Part shown: positions 54,109-64,000 of the stretch, piece by piece
Numbering within the stretch: position 1 is the stretch's first letter
Layout of the letters: every line of letters begins with the position of its first letter
From: Tetrapyrgos nigripes
Taxonomy: Eukaryota > Basidiomycota > Agaricomycetes > Agaricales > Campanellaceae
DNA: 64,000 bases
Reading direction: 5' to 3'
NCBI GenBank assembly: GCA_013368315.1
Contig: JAACJM010000007.1
Location: 992,001 to 1,056,000 of the forward strand
Made by a program: the position numbers and the translations under genes
Notes under the pieces: model-generated
What the model saw: only the letters and a program-made list of their open reading frames with translations
What the model was told of the DNA's origin: nothing
The model's database searches: none

Positions 54109-57100
54109 ATGCCTCCCGAAAGTGGTGAGTATTTGTTCCAACGTCTTTTCCAAAGTCAAGTGTCTCTGCCTCTTTCGATGTGTATGGACTACCATATCGT
54201 CGTGGACCTGTGCGAGCTCAGTTGATCGAGGGCTTCAGCAATAGGCTCTTTGCAAGAGTTGAAGCAACCACCTCCGCCTGTCTTTGTCTCTGTTACCATT
54301 CTTGAGCTGTTCTCCCCGAGAACTGACGTTCTTGCTCCCCAGGAACCGTCTTTGAAAAGAACAGCACTAGTTACGGTACGTACAACGACATGGAGGAACC
54401 ACTGAGGGAGGGTACACCTAGAAGCGACAGAACTAGATTTCGAAAGCATGGCCTCGGTATGTCCTACAGTTCTTCTTTTCCTATGTACAAGGGCTTGAGC
54501 TGACGTTGTAATATTCTGTAGGTAAAGCCAACGCTCTAGACAGCCAATTCGTTCTTGTTATCTCTCTGCGCTCCATTCTGGTTGCTCTGTTCTCTCTTCT
54601 TTCTGCCGGAGCAATATCGTATTATTTGTTTCAATACCCGACGTTCTATAAAGATGCAAAGGACACAGAAGATGCTGGGGAAGGTTTAGACCCTTTCGCG
54701 CATGATGTCGGACGACTTCCGTGTACGTTACCTTCCGCCCTGTGTCCTTTCATAACTAACTGTCCCTACCTACAGTCATGGGCTATAACAGTGCGTGCTG
54801 TTCTTCCTCCCAACCTCGATTTACTCTGTAGCTCACAATTCGGTGTCGATCCTCTTTCTAGCTTGGAACGCATACCACGTACGTGCCATGTTATTCACAT
54901 CCTCTGTACTCTTGACTCATCTTCTACAACTTTATCTTACTCTGTTTTCAATTCCTTCGATTTACATCAAACCGATAGTGCGACATCAATGAGACCCTCA
55001 TCCACGAAACCGCAGAGTTGATGATCAAACTTGGTCTCAAAGACGTCGGATATAACTATCTCAACCTAGATGATTGTTATTCTGAGAGGAATAGGTCTGC
55101 GAGTGGGGATATTATTGCCAGTGAGTGCCGTACTGCATTTCTTCACCAACGTGTTTGATCTGACTATCTCTCATTCTTTCCTACTTACCAATCCTACCTT
55201 TTGCGCTCTACGACAACTATTTCATTGTGATGCCGCCCAATGCATACTCGACATCTCCATGTGCACACAGATGCAACAAGCTTCCCGTCTGGAATGAAGA
55301 ATCTTACGGACTTTATACACGGTCTTGGATTGTGAGTCTTCACCCTTCCCCTTACCCGTCTGCTCACTAACAACGGGTACAGGAAAGCAGGCATTGTGCG
55401 TCCACACTTCATCCTTCTCTTCACTTTCTTTCTACGCTGTTCCTGGTACCGAACCGTTTGCTCATCATCTACACTTACAGTACAGCGATTCTGGCTGGTT
55501 CACCTGCGCACTCTACCCCGGTTCTTACCAGAACGAAGACAGGGACGCGAGGTTGTTCAATGTCGAGTGGGGTTTCGATCTACTCAAGTATGATAATTGT
55601 GCGGTTCCCTATGATGAGATTATAAAGGAGGGTGTAGTTGGGAGTGAGTGTCATTTTTCTTTTCACTATTCTCTGTATTATCGGTCTCTCCTAACTCTAC
55701 CTGCAGAATTCACCCGCATGTCCAACGCAATCTACAACCTCTCCCTTTCTACCGGTCGCCCACCTATGCTCTACTCCCTCTGTCAATGGGGTAGAGAAGA
55801 ACCCTGGGTTTGGGCTCGGGATCTTGGTCAGATGGAAGAGCTGGATGGGGAAGCGGGATTAAGAGGCGTTGCAGCTCAGACCTGGAGAACGACGGGCGAT
55901 ATTGACGACAAGTGGCAGTCGGTTGTGGGGATTCTAAATCAGTGAGTATTTCACTATTAGCCAGGCGTTGAGAAAGCGGCATTGTAATGTGAGTGGGCTA
56001 TTGGACTGACTGAATTTCGTAGGAATTCGTTCATCGCATGGGCTTCTGACTTTTATGGTGAGTGTTTTTTTTTTTCTTGTTTTGGATTTTGCGCTGACGT
56101 TGACGACAAATCCGTGCACAGGGCATAATGACATGGACATTGTGAGCACTAGTCCTTGCTTCATCCACGCACAATGTTGGCTGCTCGCTAACTATCCATG
56201 TAGCTCGAAGTAGGCAACGGTGGCCTCACGTACGAAGAGTCTAAGACTCATTTTACGGCCTGGGCGTTTATGAAGTCGCCTTTGTTGATTGTGCGTCTTT
56301 TCGGGTTTCCCTCGTATCTGTTGCTGATTGTACTATTTGTCGCCTTTGCCTCCCTTTTCTCTTTTCTTTTCATTTTCTGTAGGGCACTCATCTCGCCTCT
56401 GCCTCTAAGAAAACTCTCTCTATCCTCAAGAATACCGAGATTATAGCCATCAATCAGGACCCTGTGGTAGGGAAGAGTGTCACACCGTTTAGGTGGGGAG
56501 TTAACGTGAGTGTCTATCTCATTATCATCTCCTATGAGGGCCCAGTGTAACATTGGATTAATTGACTACAGCACGACTGGACCTACAACAATTCGCACCC
56601 AGCTCAATACTGGAGTGGAAGGACTGAGAATGGGACGGTGTTTATGCTGGTGAGTAACATATCATGCACCGCTGACGCCCTGACGCATAATTGATTCATT
56701 GTGATGCCTCTGCGTAGATCAACACCCTCAACAAACCCGCCGACATGTCCTTCAATCTCACCGAGTCGCCATGGATCCGTGCGGGTAGGCAGTACAGTGT
56801 TCGGGTGAGTCTCCTGCAAACTTCTTCCTCGTTCTTTATTATTCTTCGGATTAACCATCTCATTCTTTTTCATTGTGTGTTACAGGATCTCTGGACGCAC
56901 ACCTCCAATGGCACCGCCGTCCGTAGCTTTACAGCCAAAGCTGTTCCTGCTCACGGCGTCGTAGCGCTTTTGTTACAAGACGCGGGAGATGAACCTGAAG
57001 GGACGCAACCTCCGTGTCAGAGAGAGGAATGGTGTACGGATAGGAATGGGACGAGGCTAGATGATATTGGGTTTGAGCCTTGGAATGACGGTTTTCAGAG

Positions 57101-57131
57101 AAAGAGCGAGCAACAGCTACGCGGAACTTGA
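54109..57131 (+). CDS. GH27 alpha-galactosidase, membrane-anchored
   Basis: Retaining glycoside hydrolase family 27, releasing terminal alpha-1,6-galactose (or related) residues. Exons read: 54109-54124, 54343-54456, 54522-54722, 54776-54790, 54862-54878, 54979-55120, 55271-55331, 55383-55395, 55481-55643, 55707-55941, 56023-56057, 56123-56142, 56204-56290, 56383-56505, 56572-56649, 56718-56804 and 56886-57131. Instead of a cleavable signal peptide there is a cytosolic N-terminus of about 60 residues and one TM helix ([20 protein letters not shown]), so a type II anchored enzyme. Catalytic motifs: [32 protein letters not shown], nucleophile Asp in LLKYDNC, acid/base Asp in [10 protein letters not shown], and [13 protein letters not shown]. 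The C-terminal beta domain extends to RGT. Some exons are very short (13-20 nt). Confidence 0.93.
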
Positions 57132-57791
57132 GGGGAAAAGGAAATTAGAGGGACAAGGATCGAATACATAGTAGAGAAGAGCTACAGGAAGAAGTAACCA
57201 CACATGTATAACAAGACGTTTGTATATAGATGTGAATTTACGATGTATATATCAACCAGTACCATTGAGTCATAAAGGTATCGAGACAGAATTATACGTT
57301 GTCCTAAGCTGCCAGCAGAATGATGAGGTCGACTAGCAGTGGATAATTCACAACACCGACAACACAACGCACACCATCCTCGACGGCATCACTAAAAAGA
57401 CCACATATACCATATATTGCAACGATGCGAGCACGGTACCAGACCCTACCCCAACCAGTCGCAGCAAACAGCATAGCCAGCCTGAGACTCTGAGCAATCC
57501 TCCCGCATCCATGAGTCACAACAGCCTAAAGGATAACGTGCTGAAGCAACAACGGTGAACGGTGATTTCGCTTCTCCTCCAAAAGCCTTCCTGGTCCTAC
57601 GCTGACGCTGCCGAAGAATGACTCGGAGCTGTTCGAGCTGTAGATTTTGGCGTCCTTGGGATGGGATCCAGATAGAGAAAGTAGAAGAGTGACGACGTCG
57701 AAGATGCGAGGTGGGCAGGGTTCTTACCCCAGGGTGTCGCATGAAAGTTCTCGGTGTTTCTTCGTGTGAAAAGGCAGTAGTGCTATTGCTC
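57132..57791. other. Convergent intergenic region, no gene seen
   Basis: 3' flanks of GH27 and the cyclo-ligase; frames here are short and unrecognised. Confidence 0.6.
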
Positions 57792-58808
57792 CTACTTCGT
57801 GGCTTCTACATGCAAGACTTCGTCTGGTGTGACAATGAGATCCATCTTCCAGTCGTGCTCGGCCATAGGAACGATAGCGGAGGTGTCTAACTCAGGAGGC
57901 GTGATGAACGTGGGGTCGATGAGTTGTTCCCGTAAGGCAAGGGCGACTGAACAATGGGGCATAGAGTGAGAAGAATGATCTGGAGAGCATCTTCAAAGTG
58001 AGGACGCACCAAGCAAAGGACGTGGTCGACCAGAGGCGATGTAAGAATTGATGTATCTGTCGTAATATCCTTTGCCGTGACCAAGGCGAGACATTGTGCG
58101 GTCAAAGGCTACGCCTGTGGATATGGATGAAAGGTCAGAAATATTCCTGGACTAGGTTGAAGGTAGATAAAGACGGCATGGGCCACACTAACCCGGTAAA
58201 AGAATCATGTCTATTCCTGACGAAGAGTCTAGTGCTGAAAAAGTAGAATCTATTAGCTGCAGTCAGACGAGTATGGATATTGCGAGACGTACCATTCAGC
58301 CTTGTTACACATTTATACTCTGCGGTAGGCTCCCTAATACCCCATACACCTCCAGGCAATGACTCTAGGTCTTCTTCATCGTAAACTTGCCAAAAGTCCA
58401 TCTTGCCATCTTTGGTGACATCAATCTTGGGCACGTACAGAGTTTTCCCTGGACAGGAGTCAGCCTCTTTGAAAGACCAAGATGAGCACAAAAAGATAAG
58501 CGCACCGGCCCTCAAAATTGCTCTAACAATTTCCGACGTATCCAGTTCTCCCGAAGGCATACTCAGATAACAACTGATATTTTTACACTGGCGAAAAGAA
58601 AGCAACGATAGTATCTTTGCGGTGACTGCACTGGCTAAAAAACCCAGGTCAAGGGCAGATGTCAGGCTATCCACTCTTGCCTCGCATAATTGAAAGAGTT
58701 ACATTGTTCTTGGATGCTGGAGGGTTCAAGGTTCCGTAGAGTCGCGGATACGGCTTTCCGTAGAGCTTTCTTCTGAGATTTGAGAGTGGCGGCCGTTACT
58801 GAGAGCAT
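57792..58808 (-). CDS. 5-formyltetrahydrofolate cyclo-ligase (canonical)
   Basis: Folate one-carbon enzyme (methenyl-THF synthetase), ATP-dependent, 230 aa, near the usual length. Exons 58808-58703, 58634-58506, 58448-58293, 58234-58193, 58114-58010 and 57946-57792 sum to 231 codons with consistent phases. Motifs: LKSQKKALRKAVSATLR at the N-terminus, NISCYLSMPSGELDTSEIVR, GKTLYVPKI, MDFWQVYD, MILLPG|VAFDRT, the ATP/substrate loop RLGHGKGYYDRYI, LLVALALREQLID, and DLIVTPDEVLHVEATK at the end. Divergently oriented to the BTB gene, with about 200 bp shared upstream DNA. Confidence 0.92.
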
Positions 58809-59011
58809 TGCGAAGGTATGTGTTCACAAACGTGCCCTGCAGGAGAATGAAAAGAGCGCTTTCGACGCGACTCGGAGTCGGAGGAAGGGCAGAGGTTAGC
58901 TGCGTGGGAACCCGTGAAAGTCTAGACCGTAAGTACTTTCTACCAAACCTCCATCACCTCTCGAGCCTTTCGGACTGTTTGTAGATATTTCCTTCGAGAG
59001 TCAGTTAACCA

Positions 59012-60095
59012 ATGGAACAGGAAACCCCTCGAGTATCATTCAATTGTGAGTCTTTCACTTTACTCTATCTGACCCACTCACGGTCCTCGCACTGGTAAGT
59101 CTACTAATCTAGCACCTTCTAGTTACCGCATCCAAAGGCGGAGACATCATCTTTCGTTCTGGAGATAACGTCCTGTTTTATCTGCACAAAAGAAATTTAG
59201 AACACAGCACGGGAGGGTTTCCTTCAGCAGATTCTGTGAAAAGTCAGTGTGGGTCGCATTCTCCTCAGAAACCCCAGTGAATAAACGTCACAGGTACCCG
59301 CACGCTAGAGATAGTCCCACTGACTGAGACAGCTGCGACTCTCGAAATCCTCTTCCAATTCGTCTACCCTCAAAGGCATCCAAGCCTAGACGACATGAAT
59401 TGGCCCACGTTTTCTGCGTTGGCAGAAGCAGCAGAGAAATACGAGGTCTTCAACGCGATGAATGTCTGTCAAATCCGTATGAGGCAGGCGTTGAATAATT
59501 CTTTTCATCAAGCAACCTGCAGACCATCTTTTACAGAGATTATATACCGCAATACGCGGCTGAGATATTTGGATTCGCCGCTAAACATGATTATCCCCAC
59601 GTCATTGCAGTAGTAGCCCCCCTTCTAGTCGGTAAACCGCTCGATGAGGTGGCAGAAACTTTACCATACTACATGTATGTGCCTTGGGTGAGTGCACTTT
59701 CTCTTGGTTTCTTGATTCTCGTTGTACCATGATTGGTCTATCAGAGCATATACCAACAACACTGGACTAAAGCCTGCTCCTTCGCCATCGGACGAGCTCT
59801 CGCCTTCAAAGCATGTTCAACGTATACATCTCATAACGAAAAACTTTTGCGTACTGCGTCCATAATGCAACGAACCCTTCAAGACGATCCTGGACGAATA
59901 GCACGATTTTCTGATTTACTCAACGAGATCGATAAAGAGGAAGACAAATTAGGCAAATTTCGTAAAATAGAATGTCGGATCTGTCGGATCTCGAGACAAG
60001 TGGCTAATTGGACAGAAGAGGTGGAGAGGGAAGTGGACAATATTCCGGATTTTCTGTCATTTTTGAAGAGGTATAGGCTTGCGGGACAGATTTAG
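59012..60095 (+). CDS. BTB/POZ-domain protein
   Basis: Exons 59012-59045, 59123-59242, 59294-59687 and 59745-60095. The BTB fold is visible from FTASKGGDIIFRSGDNVLFYLHKRNLEHST through TLEIVPLTETAATLEILFQFVYP and LAEAAEKYEVFNAMN; such single-domain BTB proteins are numerous in agaricomycetes and may be adaptors or ubiquitin-ligase subunits. The C-terminal half (EIFGFAAKHDYPHVIAVVAP, then CRICRISRQVANWTEEVE) is helical. Between about 59460 and 59530 the frame must shift: RMRQALNNSFHQ lies in one frame and IPQYAAEIFGFAAKHDYP in another. A phase-0 intron GTCTGT...CTGCAG (59463-59522) would restore it; otherwise it is a frameshift. Confidence 0.78.
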
Positions 60096-60642
60096 TTCTT
60101 TTTGGTAAGTGCGACCTGGCTAGCTGAAGCGGTTATCACTGAGTAACATACAGTCTTCTTCCGGTGTGGATGATCTAGGCTACCATTTCGTTGAGACGGA
60201 AGTTTATTGCATAGATCGATGTTGCCATTTTGTGCTACCTATCAATCTACTGCATGTAATGGTTGCCACAGCTGCAGCATTCCGCACGCAGCTGTCTGCG
60301 CCGTCTTTGGTATCCTGGAGATTGTCTGTTTCAACGATTCACAATCTTATTGTCAACTATAAGTATCGGCTGTGTCTTGTCTTTCCCGCAGAACGGTTTC
60401 TTCTTGTTCCATCTGCATTGTTAAGGTCCTTTCCACTCCACTTCTTTTATTGTTTTTCTCGTCCCTTATATTTCCGGTCAACTCCTCGGCAGCTAGCTTC
60501 TGTCTATATCGCCTTCTTTCCGATCTTCTGATCGTCGGACATCTACCCACTCAACTCTTCCAAGTCGCAAGTCACTTCCATCCCTATCCTCCGAGAGTCT
60601 GGCTCATATTGCTTCATGACTCCGTCAACAACTACTATAAGG
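60096..60642. other. Intergenic, no gene seen
   Basis: 3' flank of the BTB gene and promoter of the small membrane protein; nothing recognised. Confidence 0.55.
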
Positions 60643-61322
60643 ATGCCTTCTAACAAAATTCGCAACATCGCCTCCTTCCTTACTACCAAAAACATCTCGA
60701 GCTTCTCTCCTTCGAGTTCCATTCAGACTGTTGCATGTACTTCATTTTCAGGAAGGCGAAGCCTCAGCCTTTTCAGATTCAAATTCAAACGGAATTCCAG
60801 GATGCCACTGGCAGAACAAGTTAGTGTTTTCAAGTGCTCCAAGTCGCCGTCGATGGCGTGACACCTGAACTGACTCGATGTCTTTTCATCTACCACAGAC
60901 AGAAGGAGTCACTGGCAAGAGTTGTAGCAGCTCCTTGTACAGTATCAACCCTCCACCTACCCTTGATGGTGCTGGTCCTATCATCGTCAGTGATAGTGAG
61001 TCAGTAATGCCTCATTCATGTCATTATCAGCCTTCAAACTTGTACTAACCAATTTCAACTTTCGTCTTCGTGTTTAGCCCCGGCTGTGAGCACGGCTTTG
61101 TCCGTGACATTGAAGGAGATTCGAGAAAGGAAGAAGACTAAGGCGAGGAGGGGATTTAACCATGGATTGAATCGAGAATTTGTGAACAAGGTACGCAAAT
61201 TAATTTTGTTCATCGTCACGGCGGTCATTTTATCTGAGCGTGTTGTTGTGTATCTATAGGTAATCGTTGTCTCTGTTACCCTGGGGTCGTGGGGTATTAT
61301 TTTGGAGAGCCTTGGTGGATAG
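60643..61322 (+). CDS. Small tail-anchored-type hypothetical protein (149 aa)
   Basis: Exons 60643-60819, 60899-60995, 61078-61190 and 61260-61322 make exactly 150 codons with matching phases. The N-terminal 60 residues are Ser/Arg-rich with almost no acidic residues (MPSNKIRNIASFLTTKN, RRSLSLFRFKFKRNSRM), which suggests a mitochondrial presequence. A Lys/Arg-rich block (KEIRERKKTKARRGFNHG) comes before one hydrophobic C-terminal helix (VIVVSVTLGSWGIILESLGG). No family recognised with certainty. Convergent with the next gene. Confidence 0.68.
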
Positions 61323-61719
61323 CCAAACGGTACACATGACTCAGTTCGTCTTCAAACGGTCTTTATATGCACGTTACTCTTCAGTTGTACAAGTACTCTA
61401 TTAAACGTTCTTCAGTATAAATGCAACAAATCAATAATTACATTCTAGTATCATTACGATGTGTGATCATCCCAAGATCATCCTGTCTTGTCTTGTCTTC
61501 AATCTTGACCCCTCTAGATAGATGAATAGATACACGCCATCGTTCGACTGAAAGAACATCACTACGGCCGCATCATAAGATTTACTTTTAAAACATCTTT
61601 CCTGCGTCCCCTGCGTTTTCGTGTTTGCTTTCAAGGCTGCTAGCTTTGCTAGCGCTGTGTGCCTCTGTAATCGAGTCCAAGGACCCCAACGCCAAAATCG
61701 GGGTGAGATGAACGAAGAA

Positions 61720-62676
61720 CTAGTCCCCGTAAACCGGTGGAGGGTCATCGACGTCGCGCACCGACGAGCCTCCTCTCGTCATATGCACACTATGGTCATG
61801 AGGCCCTAGCGAACCAGACCGTTGAATTTGCGCCATAATAGTCGTAATGGCATTCCGCAGATCTTCCACTCCGTCATGAGAAGATACAACCGCTTGTTGT
61901 AGTGCGGCAATTTGATTTCGCAAAGCATCTGATTCTCCCGTCGACATTTGCTCGGAACTTCGGGGATTGGAATTGGAATGGTGGTTGGAGTCGGAGAGGT
62001 TCAAGCTTTTACTGAGTGATCCAACTGGGCTGGTGACACGATTTGGTTCACCTGAAGCGGTAGTGTCGTTCAGGTTTTGTGGTTGGCTGGAAGGAATGGA
62101 TAGTAGATAGGGATCCTTCTCTCTCAAATGTACGGTTCCGGGAGTAACGAGATAGGGTGTTACGCCTCCTCCTTCCAACGTTGAAAGTGATGAAGCTCCT
62201 GAGAAACTCTTTAAGCGGCGACGTCGACGGAGAAAGCAGAGCCCAAGCAAAAGTACAAGGAGTATACCGCAGCTTCCTCCAACGGCAGACCCGACGATCA
62301 TGGGTGTATTGATAGAGTTCCGTTGGCTCGGAGTGGATCCTTGAGTAGACGCTGGAGAATTTTGTGATGATGTGGGAAAGGGTAATGAAGAAGACTGAGA
62401 GGAAGAAGAACTAGTTGGATCAGATTAGTGTCGGTGCAAAAGAGATGAGACTATACTACTCACCCAGTGGACCCAGTTACAGAAGCTTGGCTGTTAACAG
62501 AATTCGTCCGGGGAGGCGCCCAATCACCTAATGACCTTGACCCAGAGCCGTTCCACTGAGTAATCCAAGGCGGAGGACCCGTAAATGGTCGACCACGACT
62601 GTTAAACTCGCTGCAGAAAGACAAGTTTCGCTCAACAAACTTGCTTGTACACAGCTCGATGTACTCACCTTGACAT
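61720..62676 (-). CDS. Single-pass membrane protein with Ser-rich stalk (281 aa)
   Basis: Exons 62676-62669 (8 nt), 62610-62464 and 62410-61720 splice in phase. The short ectodomain contains GRPFTGPPPWITQWNGSGSR and a Ser/Thr/Pro stalk with likely heavy O-glycosylation. The TM helix GSAVGGSCGILLVLLLGLCF precedes an RRRRR stop-transfer; the cytosolic tail contains a coiled stretch (QIAALQQAVVSSHDGVEDLR) and ends in PPPVYGD, a PY-like motif. The layout resembles the 30980-32572 protein, but without its beta-sandwich repeats. No signal peptide. Function unknown. Confidence 0.75.
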
Positions 62677-63416
62677 CTAGTCGACTCGCTGGACCGTACG
62701 TGCGCGCGAAAACTTTGGAATGATACTCAGTTTACGACTGGCTGACTTGGAGTAACATAGAGTGTCTACACACCAAAGAAAGGGATTAATGATCGTGGAG
62801 GGGAGAGGATGAGATAGTGGAGGGAGATGATGAGAAGCCAGCCAAATTAAAATGGAGCTATGAGTGTCTTTTACCTTTCAGTGGCCGAAAAATACTTTGA
62901 TCTGACAGATTGGACAGATCAACATGTGGAGGACTGCCAATACCTCAAATAGATTTTCTAGATGCTCACCAATTCAGGAAAGCATCAAGTGGAGATTACG
63001 GAGAGGTTCACTGAAAATAGAGTAAATACCAGTGCCAACGGATCTCTGGGCCTCAGCATCAATTATTGGAAGATGTTGCATGAACCAGTGCATGTATGAT
63101 ATCTGCAGATCACACCGACAGGCAAGTTGGTGTTTCGTCTCCTCACCAGGGTCGAAGAGTGAGAATTGTTTCGAGTGCATTGAGTGGAATGATAGAAAAC
63201 ATAGCTTGGTTATGACTCCTGCTCTGGTTAACGCGACGGTCAGGAAAGGCACCACCGCCGTGGCCAAGACTTGGCCAAGACTGCCGCCGGCAGTTACATC
63301 GTTGACTCATTTATTCGTCATCCTCGTCCAACCAGTACTTATCGTTGGCAGTTGCTGCAAAGTTGCTGTAACTATACATTGTACTACTTCTACTTGAGGC
63401 TTCTCTGCTACCTGTT
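62677..63416. other. Divergent intergenic region, no gene seen
   Basis: Promoter zone for the flanking genes; the frames at 62974-63397 on both strands lack recognisable domains. Confidence 0.55.
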
Positions 63417-64000
63417 ATGGGGCTTCCTCTAGTAAATCACGAAAAGGAAACCCATTTTCATCCTGCCTCTGCGCCATTTTCGAACAGCAAAGCAAAAACC
63501 GGAAAGCCGTTACTTACCGCGGCTTTCCTCTTCTTGCTAGCCTCTGTTCTTGCTGGTTTCTCTTTTATACGCTGTAGCCGCCAAGATCTTTCCGAATCAC
63601 AAGAAAGTCTCTATGCTATATGCTCTTTGGACGGAGATAACATATACACCGTAGATGAAAAGAATCGCGCAACGGAATGTTTGGTAATTGCGGGAAGTGA
63701 TATTGTCGATTCTGGCTCACTTGGTACGTCTTAGCCATGACTAAAAGGACTCTTCTCAATCTCGGCGTATTTTAGGGGGAGTGAAGAACTTGATTTCGTC
63801 CCGCGGTCTTGGTGTTAAGCACAGCATTCGCTATCTGCCCCCAAAATCCATTGTTGTTCCGTCATTCACTGGTCTGTTTGATGAGCTCTGCCTTGTCCAC
63901 GGGTCTCTGATACATCACTCCAGACTCTCATGTACACAGTCTTGAATATGGCTTTCATCAAATGCTTCCTTTGGAAGATGGTGATTCAATTCCTGGTGCG
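63417..64000 (+). CDS. YtcJ-like metal-dependent amidohydrolase, 3'-partial
   Basis: Exons 63417-63723, 63776-63871 and 63924->64000. The N-terminus has one TM/signal-anchor helix (PLLTAAFLFLLASVLAGFSF). Then comes the composite beta domain of the amidohydrolase superfamily (YAICSLDGDNIYTVDEKN, ATECLVIAGSDIVDSGSL) and, after the second intron, the metal ligands in DSHVHSLEYG (H-x-H), followed by MLPLEDGDSIPGA. Substrate unknown; homologs are usually annotated amidohydrolase family 3. The window ends inside the barrel. Confidence 0.85.

Noticed and set aside
53755..54195. Minus-strand 146-codon frame
   Set aside because: Overlaps the GH27 promoter and start; composition shows no domain; likely chance.
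1..64000. CRISPR arrays, bacterial operons, rRNA or tRNA genes
   Set aside because: None seen; spliced eukaryotic genes throughout. tRNAs were looked for by eye only, so a tRNAscan run would be decisive.

Overview
The window looks like nuclear DNA of an agaricomycete (mushroom-forming) basidiomycete. Genes carry many short GT-AG introns (about 45-110 nt). Several families are typical of that group: KDZ-associated CxC5/CxC6 zinc proteins, DUF6593, an orphan 7-TM family, and hAT and Copia elements. No sequence search was run; family calls rest on recognised motifs and on splice joins worked out by hand, which keep frame in most genes.

Layout. (1) 1-2.4 kb: 3' part of a hexose-type MFS transporter (T1). 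(2) 2.4-31 kb: a transposon-rich block. It holds a KDZ-associated gene split by inserted DNA (3.3-9 kb), a hAT element with a matching 8-bp target duplication (10829-15489), a long inverted repeat (15784-16410), a TIR element that contains tandem repeats and a 5'-truncated zinc-finger gene (16410-20174), a mariner-type short TIR element with TA flanks (20750-21592), and a young, complete Copia element (23419-30515). (3) 31-44.3 kb: a one-TM surface-type protein, transporter copies T2 (minus) and T3 (plus), and two copies of a tiny secreted four-cysteine peptide gene (P1, P2), with a decayed dienelactone hydrolase between them. (4) 45-64 kb: denser housekeeping genes. These are a divergent 5-formyl-THF cyclo-ligase paralog, an Rce1-like CAAX protease, a DUF6593 gene with an apparent frameshift, a 7-TM protein, a GH27 alpha-galactosidase, the canonical 5-formyl-THF cyclo-ligase, a BTB protein, two small membrane proteins, and the 5' part of a YtcJ-like amidohydrolase.

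How the genes may relate. The three transporters and the membrane-anchored GH27 enzyme could serve sugar release and uptake, but they are not an operon-like unit. The most unusual material is the P1/P2 peptide pair, which has duplicated TATA promoters and sits beside the transporters, and the 3.8-kb TIR element. The two cyclo-ligases share intron positions, so they come from one ancestral gene; one has diverged at its active site and has gained an Arg/Ser-rich N-terminus.
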